From Monarcha castaneiventris obscurior (Eukaryota > Chordata > Aves > Passeriformes > Monarchidae), in NCBI GenBank assembly GCA_026261815.1, contig JAMPIT010000258.1, forward strand, positions 17,812,501 through 17,876,500: a stretch of DNA of 64,000 bases, given 5' to 3'. This document shows, one piece after another, positions 1 through 13,100 of the stretch (its first letter is position 1; every line of letters starts with the position of its first letter). Below the pieces are notes generated by a model. It did no database searches, was not told the DNA's origin, and saw only the letters and a program-made list of their open reading frames with translations. Position numbers and translations under genes: made by a program.

Positions 1-245
1 TGATGGATTTTGTTTTTCATCTCTTCACACAGAACGACCTGCTATTTTGAGCAAATTAATGAGATAACTTGCTACTTACAAAGTAGGTCAGAGCTGCTCG
101 AGTGTGAATTGCAGTAGCTTTCCGGGAATTAGCGCTGCTTTGGCCGTCCTGCTCCCTGGCAGTGTGTGCCAGCCGCCTGTTGGGTGCTGCTGTCCCCGGT
201 GCCGAGCGCTGCCCGGCTGGAGCCCGGCGCTGCGGGGTCCTGGGG

Positions 246-279
246 CCTTGGCACAGCCCCTGAGCCTTGGCACAGCCCC
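246..279. repeat. 15-bp direct repeat, period 19
   Basis: CCTTGGCACAGCCCC occurs twice (246-260 and 265-279), separated by TGAG. It lies inside the CpG island. It could be a local replication-slippage duplication or a doubled protein-binding site; TTGGCA is an NFI half-site. Confidence 0.7.
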
Positions 280-303
280 CGCAGCGAACGGCGTCGTGCA
301 GCG

Positions 304-317
304 GTTCCCATGGCAAC
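304..317. promoter_or_regulatory. RFX-type X-box motif (GTTCCCATGGCAAC)
   Basis: The 14 bases fit the palindromic RFX consensus GTTNCC-ATGG-NAAC with both half-sites intact; only the variable position breaks perfect symmetry. RFX proteins bind such sites in promoters of ciliary genes and others. It lies at the 3' edge of a CpG island, which is where promoter X-boxes are often found. The motif match is direct; occupancy and target gene are inference. Confidence 0.5.
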
Positions 318-318
318 A

Positions 319-324
319 CACGTG
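319..324. promoter_or_regulatory. Palindromic E-box CACGTG next to the X-box
   Basis: A perfect CACGTG, the class bound by MYC/MAX, USF and CLOCK-type bHLH factors, begins two bases after the X-box. Six-base motifs occur by chance, so the support is the tight pairing with the X-box inside a CpG island. Confidence 0.35.
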
Positions 325-345
325 TCAGAAAATAAATATTTGCTC

Positions 346-3084
346 CGCTTTCACAATTGTTGTTATGCTAAGAATTAATTGACGGTAATGTTTTTTTTTC
401 CCCTCGTTGTGATTTGTGAGCATTTTAGAAACAGCCCAGAAGTGTTCATGGGACAATGCAGCATCTGAGACTATTGCAGCTGGCTGTGCCCTGCCACGGA
501 TTTGGGCTGGAGAGGAGTAGGAGCTGATAAAAGCTCTCAGTTTTGGTTAAAAGGTGGGTTAAATCCTGTTCTGCCCTGCAGAGTGGTCTGGACAGTGGCT
601 GTTTTGGTGGGTCTGGGAGCTGTGAGCAGTGTGGCTGGTGGGAGGGCAGGAAGGGGCTGTGGGATGGGCACAGCTTTAGGTGGCCCTTTGCTGACATCCT
701 CTGCCCAGCATATCCATCTCTCAGGTGTCCTCCAAATGCTTACTGCCACCCCAAGTAGCACAGTGACCCATGTCAGTCCTTAGAAGTAAAATCCTAAGAG
801 TGGGAAATGTACCGTGATAGTCCTGTAACTGTGAATGTACTCTTGGCTATATGTATGTAATTTTAGGCTATTTTGAAATAGATAATAGTGGATAATTGTG
901 TAAAATATGGTTATTTCTTAATAGTACCTGCTCATTTCAGTATTAAAGGCTATGAATTCTGATTTTTAAAAAATCAGTTACTTCAGAAATTCCTGGAATT
1001 CAACCGGTGTTACAAACATTCAGATTTTTAAATCTTTTTGGAATGTATTTATTTAGTTTTTTTTTTGATAGCAGGAAGTTTTCTTGTGGGAGGAAATTTT
1101 TGGCTGCTTCCTACTGGCTTTCTTTCTGAGATGTAAGCTGGTGTGAATAAAGACTTGTAGAAAGCAGGCCAGAAGTTCTGCCATTGCAGCATTAGCAACT
1201 GTGGGAACTACTGTCACGTAGCATATTATTAGCTCAGCTGTATTTTCTTATCTTGATCTATTCTGTTAGCAGGACACACTGATTTTGCCCAAAGCCAAAA
1301 TGTGGTTTTTTTCTGCTCTGTTTGGGTTATGTTATACTGTGCTTACCAGTATGGCATCAGTGTGCCATAAACACCATGGCTAGCATCTGTCATTTGTCAC
1401 GGTAAGTGAAACCAATGTAAATCAGGGACCAAACACAGTTACCAGCACAAGACCTTTTGACAGAGCAGTTGTTTTTGCACCCCATTCACAGCAGGGATTA
1501 CTGAAGTGTTTGAGTCCTTGTTTAACCATGGCTCATCTTTCAGCACTATGAAAAGTCTCATATCAGTCAATTCAGAGTGACACAGTACAAGAGCAGCCCT
1601 AGAGCAAAACTTCAACCCTGGGGGAGCAGGAATAGTTGTACTGACTCTTGCTACTGAATGGGCAGTGGTATTTTGCCACTAGTTCAAGGGAAGGAAAACA
1701 TGTAAATTGGAGAAAGAATTAGTGACAGTCGAAAACTAGGCCCATTTTAAGGAACTGGGGCTTTACACTCCATGTGTGTTTACTGTAAATTGGTGATTTA
1801 TGTAAAGATCAAAGTAAAAGGTTGCTTTCTCACTTCTTCCTTCTTTTTTTTTTTTTTTAATCTTGGAAGCACATTTAATGCTGAGGAGTTCTTATTGCAG
1901 GGCTTTTCATGGAAACACTGTAGATCTTGTAAAAGACAGAGGAATTTGGTGGGAGGAGAATAGCTCTCTGTCTTTGGTAGTCCCACTGCTCATACTGTGA
2001 AAACACTTTCTGAAGATGGTTTTGAGGCATTCTTGTAATTTGATATAGACAATGAGCTGAATGAATACCTACCAGCTGAAGAAGGTAGATGAAAAGGGCA
2101 CAGATCTGTTTGATAGTTATTAATTTGCTTAATGTCACTGTTGTGCCTTTAAATTTGTTCACGAAGAAATTTTCAATTACATTGGTATTGTTGCAAGGAG
2201 TAGGTTTAGAAAAGTATTTGAACTGATGAACTGCCTAACAAGCACGGGGGCCCACCTTTTGCTTTTGTTTTTGCATATCATATGTTTTATCTAGGCTGAG
2301 CTGTAGCTAACTTAACAACTGTGCTTGATCTGGGAGGCTTTTTTGTATAAAGTTAGGACAAGCCTGAAGAATGCTACACAATTAGACTGGTAAATCAATG
2401 TGTTGATATAATATAGTGAGGTGACATGATGTTAATCTTGCTAGAACCCAAACATGGCTTTTTTAGCACCTAATGGCTCTATCAACTGAACAGAGGAGTT
2501 TTTTATTTAATAATTAGTTTGCTATTTGTATTGTTAGTCTAACCACTAGAGAAAAATAATGCCACATACCTAAGCTAGTAGTTGTTGTTGATTATTGACT
2601 TCAGTATCGATGTAGTTGGAGGTTGGAGCGTTTTGTGATCTTTTTTTATATTTGTGTTTAAATTTGAAAAACTGTGAAGAAAGGAATGTTTGTATCTTTT
2701 CAAGACTTATGAACATGAAGCACGGAATCAAATGTGAGTATCAATAAAGAGTGATGACTGCCAGATGGGCAACAGAATAGTGATAGGAGCTGAAGGGCTG
2801 TACAATTTACTTTGCAAAATGAAGTGGACATAAGGGGAGTAATAAATTCTTGTGATAAAGTGTTTGAGTTTTGAGACCACATTTGTAATCTGTCCTGCAA
2901 ATATGCTCCTTCCAAAAAGTCTTTGAAAAATGACTAATGTTATATTGCAAGGCCAGTTACAGATATGACACTTCATTCTTTACATGTATCCATGCTGGAC
3001 TTTTCCTTGAGGCAGAATCTGCATCTCTCTGCCTTTTGATGGAGAATGTTGAAAGTTTACCTTACGAATAGTGTAGGGACCAGA
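346..3084. other. No gene seen: AT-rich intron-like DNA
   Basis: All frames are broken by frequent stops and no exon, RNA gene or recognisable mobile element was found. A 15-base T run lies at 1844-1858. Confidence 0.5.
1844..1858 (+). repeat. (T)15 homopolymer
   Basis: Fifteen consecutive T. It could be slippage-grown or the antisense tail of an old retroposed sequence, but no target duplication was seen. Confidence 0.8.
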
Positions 3085-3900
3085 GAAGGTCAGAACAGGA
3101 GGAGAGAGGTATTACTGTTGGTTGTGTGTTGAATCAAGCCACAGAGTGCAAGTAAAAAGAAAACAAGCCCTAACACGTAGAAGTACAGTCCTGAGGAAGG
3201 GCCCCTTTGGGTTATCACATCGAGGTGTCCCCAGATCACAGAGTTTCTCTGGCAGGAGAGCTTGGGAAACCTCCACCCCACTCTCACATGAGCCCCAAAA
3301 CATGCACTCACAGTGCACCTGGGCCCTGCTACATGTGCTGCTGGTAATACAAAGGTACCTTAAAACCCTCACAAACAAATCTGAAGAACTTCAGCTGTTT
3401 AAAGGCTGCCTAATTGAAGGACTGCTGGAACACCCAGAGGAACCACAACTATTGTAAATACTGAGGGTCCAAAGGGGTGCCAGGTGTTGAGTTGCACTGG
3501 GGCCTTCCAAGGCCAAATAGCTGTGTTTACCTTGTGGGAGCACAGGAACTTGCTGTGTATGTGCTGGCATAGCCAAGTGTACCTTGCAGCATGCAGATAA
3601 CACCCTGCAGGATGCTCCAGGACAGTCCTGCAGGAGCTGCTCCAGGGGTGAGAGCTGCTGGGAGATGGCTGTGCTGGGTGTCACCTGCTGGCTGGGCTCC
3701 CCTGGCTCTGACCAAGCACAAATTCATTGTTTCCTGACCGTTTAGGGACAAGGAGTTCAGAGCATGGAGAAAGGCACACGGTGGTTAGGTATCCACCCTG
3801 GCAGCAGGACATCTGAGACCCACCTTGCCAAAAACTGAAATGCAGGGAGGGAGCCCTGCAGGTTCATAAAATCTCCATCTCAATCAGTGATTGTGAGACT
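3085..3900. other. GC-richer stretch with unrecognised short open frames
   Basis: Composition shifts to about half GC. A 111-codon frame on the plus strand (3122-3457) overlaps 73-97-codon frames on the minus strand. None has a recognisable domain, and the overlap on both strands argues for chance. It could be an old unrecognised repeat or exon-like DNA; I assign no function. Confidence 0.3.
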
Positions 3901-6900
3901 TATAAACCGAGTCCTGCTTTTGTCAAAGTGGCTTAAATATTGGACCAGATGAATTGATGAACTTTCTGTAAATATTTTAAAGAGAAATTGTTGAAACTTT
4001 TGCGTAAAATTCACGAGACCCACTTGCCTCATCTCTTTAACCGTGTTGCAGAGCTGAATTGTCTTGTTAAGGAATAGCTAGTCTATCTATTTTCCTTTCA
4101 TAGGAAAGGCTCTTCATTTGGCTTCTGATTTTTAGTTCTGTCTACTTGTTTATTGACATTTGTTATTCTTTTCATCTAATATCTGGATTGGTGACATTGC
4201 CAAGGAAAAGCAACAAAGACAGAAAATGAGGTTGCTTAGGTGTATATATAAGGTGACCTACTGAGGCAAATTTTGGAGACTTATGGGAGCTTTGCTCTTG
4301 GCTTAAAAGGGAGCAGGATGGATTTCTGAGCACAGCATTTCAACTAAGCTGAGCTGCTTGTGGTTCTCAAACTGCTGAGGAAAAGTGGCACCTCTGCTCT
4401 TCCAGGCCTTCTCTGTACCCAGGGCTTACCCAACAGCAACTTTCTACATTCATGGCTGCAAAATATTCTGTGCATGATACACATGCAGCTGAGAGGGCTG
4501 TGAGCCTTGAGGAAGGCAATTCTGCAGCAGAGCACTGCTTTACCAGGAATCCTGTCTCTCTTCCACCTGGGATGCCATGGTCTGTCAAAGCATAACAGCA
4601 GTGCAGGGGAGGTGGAGTCACTTTTCTATGGAAATAGGAAAATGGTGTACTTACTTGCTTATTTTTTCTTTTTCTTAGCGAGCTATGTGTTTAAGTATCT
4701 TGTCCATTTTTTTCCCTTCCTGCAAGTACACATTGGAAAATTAATAAAGTGGCAGCTCCCAGAAAAAGATTAGAAGAAACAAAGGTAATCCTTGAAAGCA
4801 AAACGTTATTGACAACAGTATTTGAAATACGCATTAGATTTGCTTATTTATATAGTGTGTAAAGCAAACATGAGTTTTGTGACTTCTTTTGGATCTACAC
4901 TTTATTTTGGTTTATTTTCCTTTTAACTTTCAAAATAATAGGTACCTACTTTCAAATGGGAGCCTCTAAACAGTGGTAGATTTAGAGGTGCCCATGTTTA
5001 CCCCAGAACATGGAATTTCTGTTCACTTTTGCTGATTCAAATTTATGAATGTGGGACTCTCAGTCTTCTACTTTAAATTTTCACTTAAAATCAAGCCCTT
5101 TGTGAAATAATTTTTTTATGCCCAGCATTAGTGCTTAGAAACATATCCTAACCTGTCACAGATGTAGTTAAGACAATAATTTCAGTTTAATGAGCCAGAC
5201 ATTCCCTCCCAAAGCAGAAGGGTACTATAATCAGGTTTATATTTTATGATATGCATATGACTTGTTTTTAACTTGAAAGCGCCTACTTACAAAAATCCTG
5301 TATCTTATTCAGCAGTGATTTTGTTCCATTGTGTGCAGTGTCATTTTCCTCTTTCTTCCTTCGTTTGAACCCTTTTCCCCTCTTCCTCATCTTTCTTTTC
5401 TTTGTTCTACACCCTTTTTATATTTTGTACAGATTTCCCTCCCCTCTGACATTTTTATCATTTCGAGGCATAAAATAGGGCCTCTCTTCTCCGGCAGCTG
5501 CGACCCCATCCCCTGCTGTACCAAATTGACACTTCTGCAAGCAGCAGCTCTACTCAGTCACTCGAAGGCTGCTGCTTTCACAAGTGTTGATTTAGTGCAG
5601 CAGGGGATGATGTGCCAGCTGTAAAACTCAGACAATAATAATAATAATAATGCTTGTGAAAAGTCTTATAGTAAGAGGGAAAAATAAAAGGGTGTGGGCA
5701 GAAAAGGTAGGAAGGGGCCAGGTGGAGGGAGGAAGGGAAGCAGTGGTCCCTGTGGGGTGGTGGGGTACCCTGCTGCCCAAGGAGCAGTGGGATGGGTAGT
5801 AGTGTGGACCATGAGCTAATTCTTCTCCTCCTCGCTCTCTCTCCTTACAAGAAACTCCTGAGACTGACAGTGCAGGTGTTTTGTGTTTCTGTCAAACTGG
5901 GGAGTTATTTGGGGATAAAATCCTGGTGGAAGGGGATGAAGGACTTAAAATATGACTGAGAGAGTGAGGGGCACCTGTGTTATCCAGTCACTTAATATTT
6001 GCAAATGCATCTTTTTGGATGACAATTTGGATGGATATTTGATATTTTTATTCTTAAGTTATATATTGCATCTCCATGGATATAGAGGATGGATTTTTTG
6101 AAATATACAAATAATGTGTTGTTATTTAAAGCACATAAATGGAGACTTCCTTCTAAATCAGCCCTGATTTACCCTGAGTAATGTTCCTAGAGAAAATAGT
6201 TTGCTTTGTATCTGAGTGTTTAATAAGCTGTTGGCAAGACAAAGTTGGAAAAAATATTGTAGGTTGTATTTACTGACCACTTTTTTCTTTATTTTCGTTC
6301 TCAGCCACTAACTCAGCAATTCACTTATTTCCATGGCTCTGTTTAGCTATTCATCAGTGATCTTGGAGCAGTGAATGAAACATAGTATGTGCTAAATGTT
6401 GATATTGGTAATGATATACATGTATGCTAAGACAGAACAGTTTCAACACAGACATGCAGAACATGTCAGTGGAGACCTAAAAGGTGTTAATATACCTGTG
6501 TACCAAATAGTATTGTTTGTTTAAATCTGGTTACTCCTAGCATTTCCCAGGTCTGTGTGGAGAGTATGAATTTTTTCAAAGACTATTGGGAAGCCTGTTT
6601 CCTTTAAGTTCATTTCAGATGTGGGTTTGGGTTTCTTTAAATTAATGGGAAATAAAGACACACTTAAAAATGAGCATATATTTGAAAGCTGATGGATTGA
6701 GGTTATATTTGTCAGGTCTTGGGTAAAACTTCCATTGTCTGAAAAGCATCTCCTTTTTTAATATTTAGAGAGATGCTTTGTAATAGGCTTTCACAGTGAT
6801 CACCTTTGTAAACTTGTTGTTCATCATATTAATTGAAGAAGCTCCTTTCTGGTAACCTTTGGCTGCTCAAGATACGTTCTGAAAGCCTCAAAGGCTGAGC

Positions 6901-6904
6901 AAAC
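3901..6904. other. No gene seen
   Basis: AT-rich, stop-dense sequence. It contains a pyrimidine-rich tract at about 5335-5420, an AAT microsatellite, and a G-rich stretch at about 5680-5800 with several GGG runs. Nothing else was recognised. Confidence 0.5.
5634..5651 (+). repeat. (AAT)6 microsatellite
   Basis: Six perfect AAT units. It is short enough to be of ordinary simple-repeat origin and potentially length-variable. Confidence 0.85.
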
Positions 6905-7155
6905 TTAGAAAAGACATAATAGATCATCCTGCCTGCTTTTTTTTCCAGCATAGAATTATTTCATTGAGAACATTTTTTAGTGTTATGTCAACTTTAGTTT
7001 TTAAAATCCCAAGTGAAAGCTTCCATATCTCTCCTTGGGAGACTATTTCACAGGCTAATACATCTCGCTGTCAGGAAGTCTTTCCCAATACTCTGTTGAG
7101 CTTAAGCGTTTTCTTTCCATTATTTCTAGTTATATCATTTTTCCTTGATACCTTT
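6905..7155 (-). mobile_element. Old CR1/L3-type LINE 3' fragment (minus strand)
   Basis: Read on the plus strand, this stretch matches the antisense of the CR1-family 3' region. The landmarks occur in order: a block like ATAGATCATCCTGCCTGC, then CTCTCCTTGGGAGACTATT with TTCACAGGCTAATA, then CTGTCAGGAAGTCTTTCC, and finally a TTCTAGTTATATC-like end. In CR1 antisense the matching blocks are a pair of 'GGGAGACTGTTCCACAG' and 'GTTAGGAA-TTTTTCCT' segments. The match is diverged and has indels, which fits an old amniote subfamily rather than recent avian CR1. The element is 5'-truncated and dead. Family identity is from remembered consensus structure; subfamily is uncertain. Confidence 0.7.
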
Positions 7156-10100
7156 TACACATGTTAAATACTTACAGATTTTTTTTTTCCCTTAAGAAAC
7201 TTTATTCAGTTTATCAATATCTTTTTGTTTATGAAAAACCCACCTAAGACCTTCTAGGCTGAGAACTACATTTACCTTCAAACCATACAACAGCTCACCA
7301 CAGCATTTTCTTCAGGTTTGCTTTCTTAGGGTCCGAAAAACACAGGAGATTCCAGCTATGAGAAGTCTTATAAGTAGCCTATTTTCATCAGTGGTTTGAG
7401 ATAGGTCCCTTTGCTTTCTTTCTAATTCTGGATGCACAGCTCTTCCAGCCATTGTGAGTGCTGATCCCCAACTGCTACTTGGTTCTTAATTTCTCACCTC
7501 TTGGTGCTCTGCTTCACAGAATGCCTGCGTACTGCTTAGTCTTTGTATTTCTGCAGCTTGCACAAAATTCACTTCATTCTTGTTAGGTGCAGCTGTTGAG
7601 GTCAGAACTCAGAATGATTCCCAAGAAGTAGAAGGCAAGAGAAAGGAGGGTGATGTTCTACTTAAGTCCGAGGTCTGATTTGGAAGTCCTGGGTTGAATT
7701 TTAGCTCCTTATTCAGGAGAAATTGAAATATGTCTGTGCAGGGAAATGCAGAGAGCTGCAACAAGTTTTCAGGGGGACTTACTAGTTTGGGCCAGTCCCT
7801 GTTTGCATAGGTCAGGGTTGCAGGAAGGGGGTCCAGCCTGTGCCAGCTCAGAGCACAGGCAAGCCAATGCATTCCTGGCACTGAGAGACAGGCTCTGCTT
7901 CTCTGCACATCCTTCCCCCTCTTCAAGGAAGCAGTTGCAGTCTCCTGCTGCATGCCAGTGGGTACTGGTGCTATACAGACCAGCAACTGTGGGCAGCTGG
8001 AAAAAATCTGCTTTCTTTTTAATGCAACTCTTTTTGTAATTATTAGTTACTAGTGTTCTGGCTTGCAGGAAAGAAACTGAAATGGCTTGCACAGCATTCA
8101 ACTCTCATTTCTGGCTTGGTTTTCTAAGGAAATGCTGTTTGTCTGACAATCTTCTCTATTTACTTTTGAACACAAGGAATGTTTTCACAGCTGAGTTCAG
8201 TGGTGGTAGAGATCCCATCCCACAGTGGCCTTGTGTGGTGGCTTTGAAATCAAGAGGAGCACTTTGGGTGTCCTGGGTGACAAGCATGGTGTGCACTGAG
8301 GGCATCATGACTGGGTAGCACTGGAGCAGCCCAGGAAGGTTTTGAGGAGACAATGTGGGGTAGGCAGTTTGGTCACTTAGGAGTGAGTCACAAGGCAGAA
8401 AGTATTGGTTTGCTACTCATAGTACTTGAGCCTTTCCTGAGGAGTTTTCAGACTGTTAGAGACCCAGCGCTTGTCTAATAGTTCTCCCAGAATCAATAGT
8501 TCAACTTGCATTGATTTCTGCTGACTTCACATGCTTAGGATTCCAGCTGTACTGCAGAACTTGAGATCTCACTGTTTCACAGTGGCTTACCTGCCACAGC
8601 TGTCTGACACTTCCTGAAATATTGAGGACAGTTTCCCTGAAAAGTGTGTAGGGTGGAAATATCAATCCAGGTGCCCTTGTAGCCTTTGTAGGTGCTACTA
8701 CCTGCCAGGCTGCTGTTTCTCCATCTGTTTTACAGAGAAAGCCTGTCCCTGGTGTACTCAGTCCCACTTATTCCCAGGTCTGCATCTCAGAATGGCCACT
8801 TGCTGCAATCCTCTTCATTTTGACTATTCCATGGCATTTTTCCTGGAAATTTTAGCTGAGTTTTGCCTAAGATTATTTGCCAATGAGAATTTTTGTTTTA
8901 TTCCTTTTTATGTGTCTGATTTCTAGGTGCTGCTATGTATATTTTTTCCTTTACTTATACTTGCAATATTTTCTAAATTCCCATCTTCTACAGCTCTTGA
9001 CAATGAGATATAATACCTAATACATGTTAGTGCCTTTATTTCTATATTTAATTGTAAAGAGATTACTTTCAAATGTATTTTTGAAACAGGTATAAAGAGC
9101 AATGTTTACTAGTAAGTTTGCTTTAACTTCTTTTCATTGAGAAAAGGAATAAAAAGAGTAATGATACTGCACTTCTGCTGACTACTCTGCTTGACTGATT
9201 CACAGGGTATTGCTCTTAACATGTTGTAGGAATTTAAAAAAAGTGTCAAACTTTTTTTGGCACCCAGCTACAGTAGATCCTGTTAGAAGAAACATATGGC
9301 CTCACACTAACAGTGTTAAAGCACTGCTGAAGTATTGCATGCACGACATTGACAAATTTCCTCTAGGCTTTTTGTTTTCTGTGCTATTAAACATTCAAAG
9401 TCCACTATTTCATTACCACTGATGATACAGAGAGCCTTATTGACATTCTACCCATCTGTTCATAATATGCATTATTAAATGTGAAGCAACTAGTAGGTAG
9501 GAGTGCACTTGCCAGCTGTACAATGAATTCTCAGCAGTTTGGTGCCCTCTATAAATTTTCTAGTATTCTGCCAGTTTCTCAACATAATTTGCAATGGGGA
9601 TATATTTTTTTAAATGTTTCACATTGTACAGAGAAAAGTTGCTTCAAAAGAATTCTTTATTTTGTTATCCTTAAAGTGAAATCTTTAGATATAGTTTCAA
9701 AAAGACCAAGAGTCTTTTAACATACAAAGACTGTTGCTAATATCAGATCTCACTAACCACAGCTTCTGGGGTTTTTTCTTTTTTTTTTTATTTTTTTTCT
9801 AGGAGCAAATCTACATTACCTATGAACAGGACAATGGGGCCCCAATGAGTCACCCTATTCATATATTTTTGGAACCCAGAGGAATTGGTTTGACTATTTA
9901 CAGATTATAACAGTTGGTAGTTGAATGTTTTATTTTCATTCCCAGTTGGTACAATATGTTCACAGCTGATGCTAATGGCTTGCCCATTTGATATCACATA
10001 TGGTCCACTATTTGGGTCTCCTAAAGCTTTCTTTTGTGGTCAAGCTGCTTTAAAACTTGTGTATATTTAGGTTTGTTCTGTCTGCTGGAAAGGTGAATAT

Positions 10101-13100
10101 GAAAAGCTGAAACTGGGCAGCTTTAGAGTAAATCAGCAGTTCTGTTGATAAAGATTGAAAGAATTTGGGTCTAAATGTCCCATAAAGAATCTTTTTATGT
10201 AAAATTGATTACAAACAAATGTCATAGAATATCATGCAAAATTGTAAAAGAAATGTCCTTTCCTCTTTCCTTGTCTTTGAAGCTGTGACTGAGTTACCTT
10301 CCAGTGCATTGATACCACTGAGTATCATCGGGACTACTTTTGCTGGATGTTCAGTTGCATTGGAAACCAATTTATACATAATTTGTATAGCCCAAATCAT
10401 CATTTGTATTTTTATTTGAATATTACTGTCTGATAATGTTTTGTGAAAAGATCTGAAGAAGCAAATTAATTTTTCATTTGGTTTCAAGAATAAGAGCATA
10501 GGAAAAGTGAACTAAAAAATGGGAACAGAAATTAAAATTACAAGCCTGTCTGAAGTTGTTCTCCTATGATACAGGAGTGTTTATACTGACTCTGAAACAT
10601 AACTGATAAAGCCCAATCTCATAAAAAGATTATTTCCAAAACTATTGCATTACCCTCTGAGAGCTAAAATTCTCATTTATTCGTAGGAGTAGATCATAAT
10701 AGCTCTAATTCCCTGAGAAGTGGGCATTGTATGATAATTAAGCAGGGTAGTACATTAATTGTCCTCCACTTCACCTCTAGATGTTTAACACCTTATCTAG
10801 TCAACCAGCAAACAATAATGCTCATTTATTTGTGCCTTACAGTTCAAATAATTTTTTAACTGGGTAATTTATTTGAAATAAAGCAGAATAAGCATATTCA
10901 TGTGAAAGGGGCATTGAAATTGTGTTAGATTACCATTATTTAATACCATTAGGTGGTAGGATGTGGGTTTTATGGTTGTATTTTTCAGCCATGCAACTTT
11001 AGCTGAATAACAGCAACGTGATTTTGCATGCAGGAATATTTCTCCAACTAATGGGACAGATTTAGCAGTTTTTGCCACATGGCTACTGCTTTCTGGTGGC
11101 CTCTCTTTCATCCATGCCTGTTAGGAGAGCAGGTAGGTGTGTGTTGGAAGTGGTGCCTGTGCCTGCCACGTCTGGCTCCTGGATTAAATGAGGCAACAGC
11201 TGGTAGGACAGAGGCTCTGGTTTGTTTAGTTTAAGGGGAAATAGTGCATGTTGCTGGTTTAGAGTCAGCCCCTGGAAGGAGATTGAAATGGAACTGAAGT
11301 AGGAGGCCTTTTCAAGTGAATAAAGTCAATATTCAGCCTGGAGTCCTAGGGAAAGGAAAAACCCAACTAAATCAAATGTATTCACAAATGAAACTAACAG
11401 CTGAGAAGTAAAATTCTGCTCTGTACTATAAGCAGTTTCAGGGACTTAGAAAATGACAGTAAAACTTTAGAAGAAGCTCACTTGAAATGTCTTAAACAAA
11501 AAGACTAAGGAGATCAAATTATTAATGAATGATCTCAGGAACAGACTGAATACCTGGTGATGTGGTATAAAGTATTTGTTGGACAGGACTTGGTCTAAAT
11601 TTGGTGAAATTTTGGGTACTCTGACTGTCCCCGAGAGAGTTAAAGAAGTTAGTGATGTTGTCTCTCCCAACTTGTTAGGTAGACATGGAAGTGTGCAAGA
11701 AGAATTTGGATTTATTTGACACAAATTAAATTATATTTAGGAAAGGATGTATTTCTCATAAGTAGCAGAACTAAATGTTAAGAACTAGAAACAACACTGT
11801 TGAAGTACGGAAAGAAATGTTACACTGATTCTAATCTCTGACCAACAAGATCATTTCTGATTGGTACGTGGAGAATTATTTGCTTCCTGGGGGATTTTTG
11901 TCTCATTTGTTAATAATTTATTATTATTATAATCATCATTATGGTTATTACATCATCCAAAACATGTGAATGCTCCAGGAAAAGCACCTTCCTGTGGTGT
12001 TTCTCTGCTCTCTGGGCCCGTGCAGCTGGGGTGAGTGGCAGCATTGGGCATTGCCCTGCCCCTGGGGCTCCTTCTGAGCACACAGAGGCAGCCCCTGCTC
12101 CTGTGCCTGCTCAGCTCGAGGCTGTTACCCAGCCCAGGCCACTGATGAACCTGCAGGCCAGACCCTTCAAAGAGCCACCAAAGTACTGACCTCACTCTCT
12201 GCCCAACAAATTCTCTTCTTTCCAAAGCAGTAAGATCTTTGTAGCTCTCCACTAAATAGACTTTCTCCTTGTTTTGACAGAGGAAGAGCCTGAGGCTGGA
12301 GCTTGCTGAGAACACCATGTGGAAATGGATTGCTCAGCAGGGAAGGTGAGGGGTGGGATGGACTTGATGAAGGCAGCTTCATCTTGAAAAACAGTTGATT
12401 AGAAAATAACATCAAATTGTATCTTATCAGCTCTAGACATATTTCAGGGAGTCCTCTCTCCTGAATGGGATGAAATTATACATAGTGTTAACCCAGAGTC
12501 TTCTGCAACAATGTAAATGAGTTGTTAACATGGCACTTCATTGCAATAATAATTCAAAGCTACTAGCAGGCTTGATGGGTCTGCAATAAATGTTTTATTA
12601 TTTAGGAAAAATATACTCTACAAGTTGCAATGTGCCATGCTCATTCATGCTGTAAATCAACAAAGATCAGCAGACTGAATAGGGAAAATGAAAAGCTTAT
12701 TTAGGAACTGACACAAGCTTTCAGATGAGCAGGGATGGCTGAAGTTAACCGCATTCATTTTTCTTTACTTGTCACAGTTGCCACTTGAATTTCACTGCTA
12801 AAGATTGTGGGTAGTTTTGCTTTATGAAATTATGTCTATGAAAACAGTATTTGCATTTATATAGGCTTTGTTATAATAAAGTTAAACCTAGCACACCCCC
12901 TTGCCTCCACAAACAAACAAATCAACCAGCCAACCAGAAACCTCTATGTTAAAATAATATTTATCTGTCAGTTTTCCTAGATCTGAACAGGATTCAGCTA
13001 AATGGTTCCCACTGGCTGCTTTAAAGGCCCAAAGCATGTGACCATGTGAAATGCAGAGCTTTGGCCATCCCTTCAACTTCAGCTCTCCTGTAAGGCTGAG

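Larger units (their letters stand above)
95..345. promoter_or_regulatory. Small CpG island, possible promoter
   Basis: This stretch is GC-rich and has about 20 CpG dinucleotides by hand count, while the DNA after about 350 is AT-rich and CpG-poor. It contains GC-box-like and CCGG-rich segments and ends in a palindromic X-box and a CACGTG E-box. In birds such isolated CpG clusters usually mark promoters or germline-unmethylated regulatory DNA. Several short frames are open on both strands (60-92 codons), but this is expected in GC-rich DNA and none resembles a known protein. A transcript could run leftward out of the window or rightward; the sequence does not decide. There is no obvious TATA box at the expected distance. 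Confidence 0.5.

Noticed and set aside
3122..3457. 111-codon plus-strand frame
   Set aside because: No similarity to known proteins, overlaps minus-strand frames of similar length.
7660..7740. Possible plus-strand MIR fragment (GAAGTCCTGGGTTGAATTTTAGCTCC)
   Set aside because: The word resembles the MIR core, but the flanking blocks that should follow are absent.
8570..8600. Resemblance of TTTCACAGTGGCTTACC to the miR-27 mature sequence
   Set aside because: The match stops after CACAGTGGCT and no foldback arm is present.
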